Source: Streptomyces sp. NBC_01231 (GTDB lineage Bacteria; Actinomycetota; Actinomycetes; Streptomycetales; Streptomycetaceae). From it: 64,000 nt of DNA. The notes under the pieces are model-generated. The model made no database searches and was not told the DNA's origin. It saw nothing but the letters and a program-made list of their open reading frames with translations. The stretch is from contig CP108521.1 of the NCBI GenBank assembly GCA_035999765.1, forward strand, positions 7,998,001-8,062,000, given 5' to 3'. Of the stretch, positions 63,428 through 64,000 are shown one piece after another (the stretch's first letter is position 1; each line of letters opens with the position of its first letter). The position numbers were made by a program, and so were the translations under genes.

Positions 63428-64000
63428 TCAGTCTTCTGTTCTGGCAACTGCCGGACGCGTCCCCGCGAGGCCTGAGCACCTGCTCCGGCGCCCGTGGACA
63501 CGCGGGTCGTCAGTGACGTCGTACCGCTTTACGTATGCCCCGAGAAACGCCTGGAGCGTGGCGACCGCCGGGATGGCGATCAGTGCGCCGACGGCGCCTA
63601 GCAGGGCGGTGCCGGCGATGACCGAGCCGAAGGCGATCGCGGGGTGGATGTCGACGGTCTTGGCGGTCAGTTTCGGCTGCAGCAGGTAGTTCTCGAACTG
63701 CTGGTAGATCACGACGAAGATCAGCACCCACAGCGCGTACCAGGGATCGACCGTGAAGGCGATCAGCATGGGCAGGGCGCCCGCGAGGTAGGTGCCGATG
63801 GTGGGGATGAACTGCGAGACCAGGCCCACCCAGACGGCGAGCACGGGCGCGTACGGAACGCTCAGGGCCTCCAGCAGGACGTAGTGCGCCACTCCGGAGA
63901 TGAGCGCCATCAAGCCGCGCGAGTATATGTAGCCGCCGGTCTTGTTCACGGCGATCTCCCACGCGCGCAGCACCTCGGCCTGCCGGGCAGGCGGCAATAT
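63428..64000 (-). CDS. AI-2E family transporter (PerM/YdiK type), 5' end beyond window
   Basis: C-terminal part of a polytopic membrane protein: LRAWEIAVNKTGGYIYSRGL, VGLVSQFIPTIGTYLAGALP, IYQQFENYLLQPKLTAKTVD, IAIPAVATLQAFLGAYVKRY. The frame is intact here, unlike the copy at 23.7-24.6 kb. Family members were linked to AI-2 export or ion transport; the substrate is unknown. The last 20 residues (SRCSGLAGTRPAVARTED) differ from the other copy, so the duplication ends near codon DDPRVHGRR. The gene continues upstream past 64000. Confidence 0.88.
   Translation of the reverse strand: MLPPARQAEVLRAWEIAVNKTGGYIYSRGLMALISGVAHYVLLEALSVPYAPVLAVWVGLVSQFIPTIGTYLAGALPMLIAFTVDPWYALWVLIFVVIYQQFENYLLQPKLTAKTVDIHPAIAFGSVIAGTALLGAVGALIAIPAVATLQAFLGAYVKRYDVTDDPRVHGRRSRCSGLAGTRPAVARTED
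63485..64000. repeat. Direct repeat copy 2 (AI-2E transporter segment)
   Basis: Near-identical to 23893-24407 in the same orientation, 39.6 kb apart; continues past the window edge. Confidence 0.9.

Overview
The window is high-GC DNA that reads as a Streptomyces chromosome. The evidence is GTG/ATG starts with AAGGAGG-type ribosome sites, strongly GC-biased third positions, a LAL-type LuxR regulator, a CutRS-like two-component pair, and a gcl/hyi glyoxylate cluster of the kind known from streptomycetes. All calls come from reading the sequence and from memory of protein families; no search was run.

Region 1 (1-14.6 kb) looks like ordinary core chromosome. It holds a secreted trypsin (cut by the window edge), a large LAL-LuxR regulator, a GAF-LuxR regulator divergent from two coupled acyl-CoA ligases, a GNAT acetyltransferase, an odd zinc-ribbon protein, and a glyoxylate-assimilation set: gcl on the + strand, and hyi with tartronate-semialdehyde reductase on the - strand. 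Both gcl and hyi carry the same tandem 15-bp operator pair, with starts 21 bp apart, as expected for an IclR-family (AllR-like) repressor.

Region 2 (15-25 kb) begins at a broken tRNA-Arg(TCT) that keeps only its 5' part. It then has a NucS/DUF5655-like nuclease gene, an IS21-type element carrying a membrane-protein passenger, a three-repeat beta-trefoil-like protein, an HxlR/NmrA pair run into by a frameshifted IS481 element, a CGNR zinc-finger gene, a frameshifted AI-2E-family transporter fragment and a DUF2637 fragment. This is accessory or rearranged DNA.

Region 3 (25-45 kb) has small catabolic and regulatory modules: alpha/beta-hydrolase with divergent TetR; a VOC protein; a secreted S15/CocE hydrolase with divergent TetR; a BBE-type oxidoreductase; amidase-HIT-MerR; GrpB; two decayed IS701-type transposases around a double-hotdog thioesterase; DUF3159 with a second TetR; and an MFS exporter.

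Region 4 (45-54 kb) holds a MacB-type efflux unit (lipoprotein, adaptor, ATPase, permease) divergent from a response regulator/kinase pair. It is followed by a zinc-finger FBP protein and a second MFS exporter that has a 24-residue leader peptide and a terminator-like hairpin upstream. This last block lies between two inverted IS982 remnants.

Region 5 (55-64 kb) has a decayed CocE copy, a small secreted protein, a GPP34 protein, an S9 prolyl oligopeptidase, an in-frame fusion of an IS5-type transposase to the C-terminus of a PhoX phosphatase, a frameshifted DUF5677-like gene, and a second AI-2E transporter copy in direct repeat with the one at 24 kb.

The most interesting signal is a repeated 15-bp palindrome, TGTCACTTAGTGACA and variants. 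It occurs as six closely spaced pairs at five loci between 29.5 and 58.9 kb, ahead of the S15 hydrolase, a TetR gene, the DUF3159 gene, the small secreted protein and the S9 peptidase. Two paralogous TetR proteins with the same recognition-helix region are encoded beside two of these loci. I infer a small, clustered peptidase/secreted-protein regulon.
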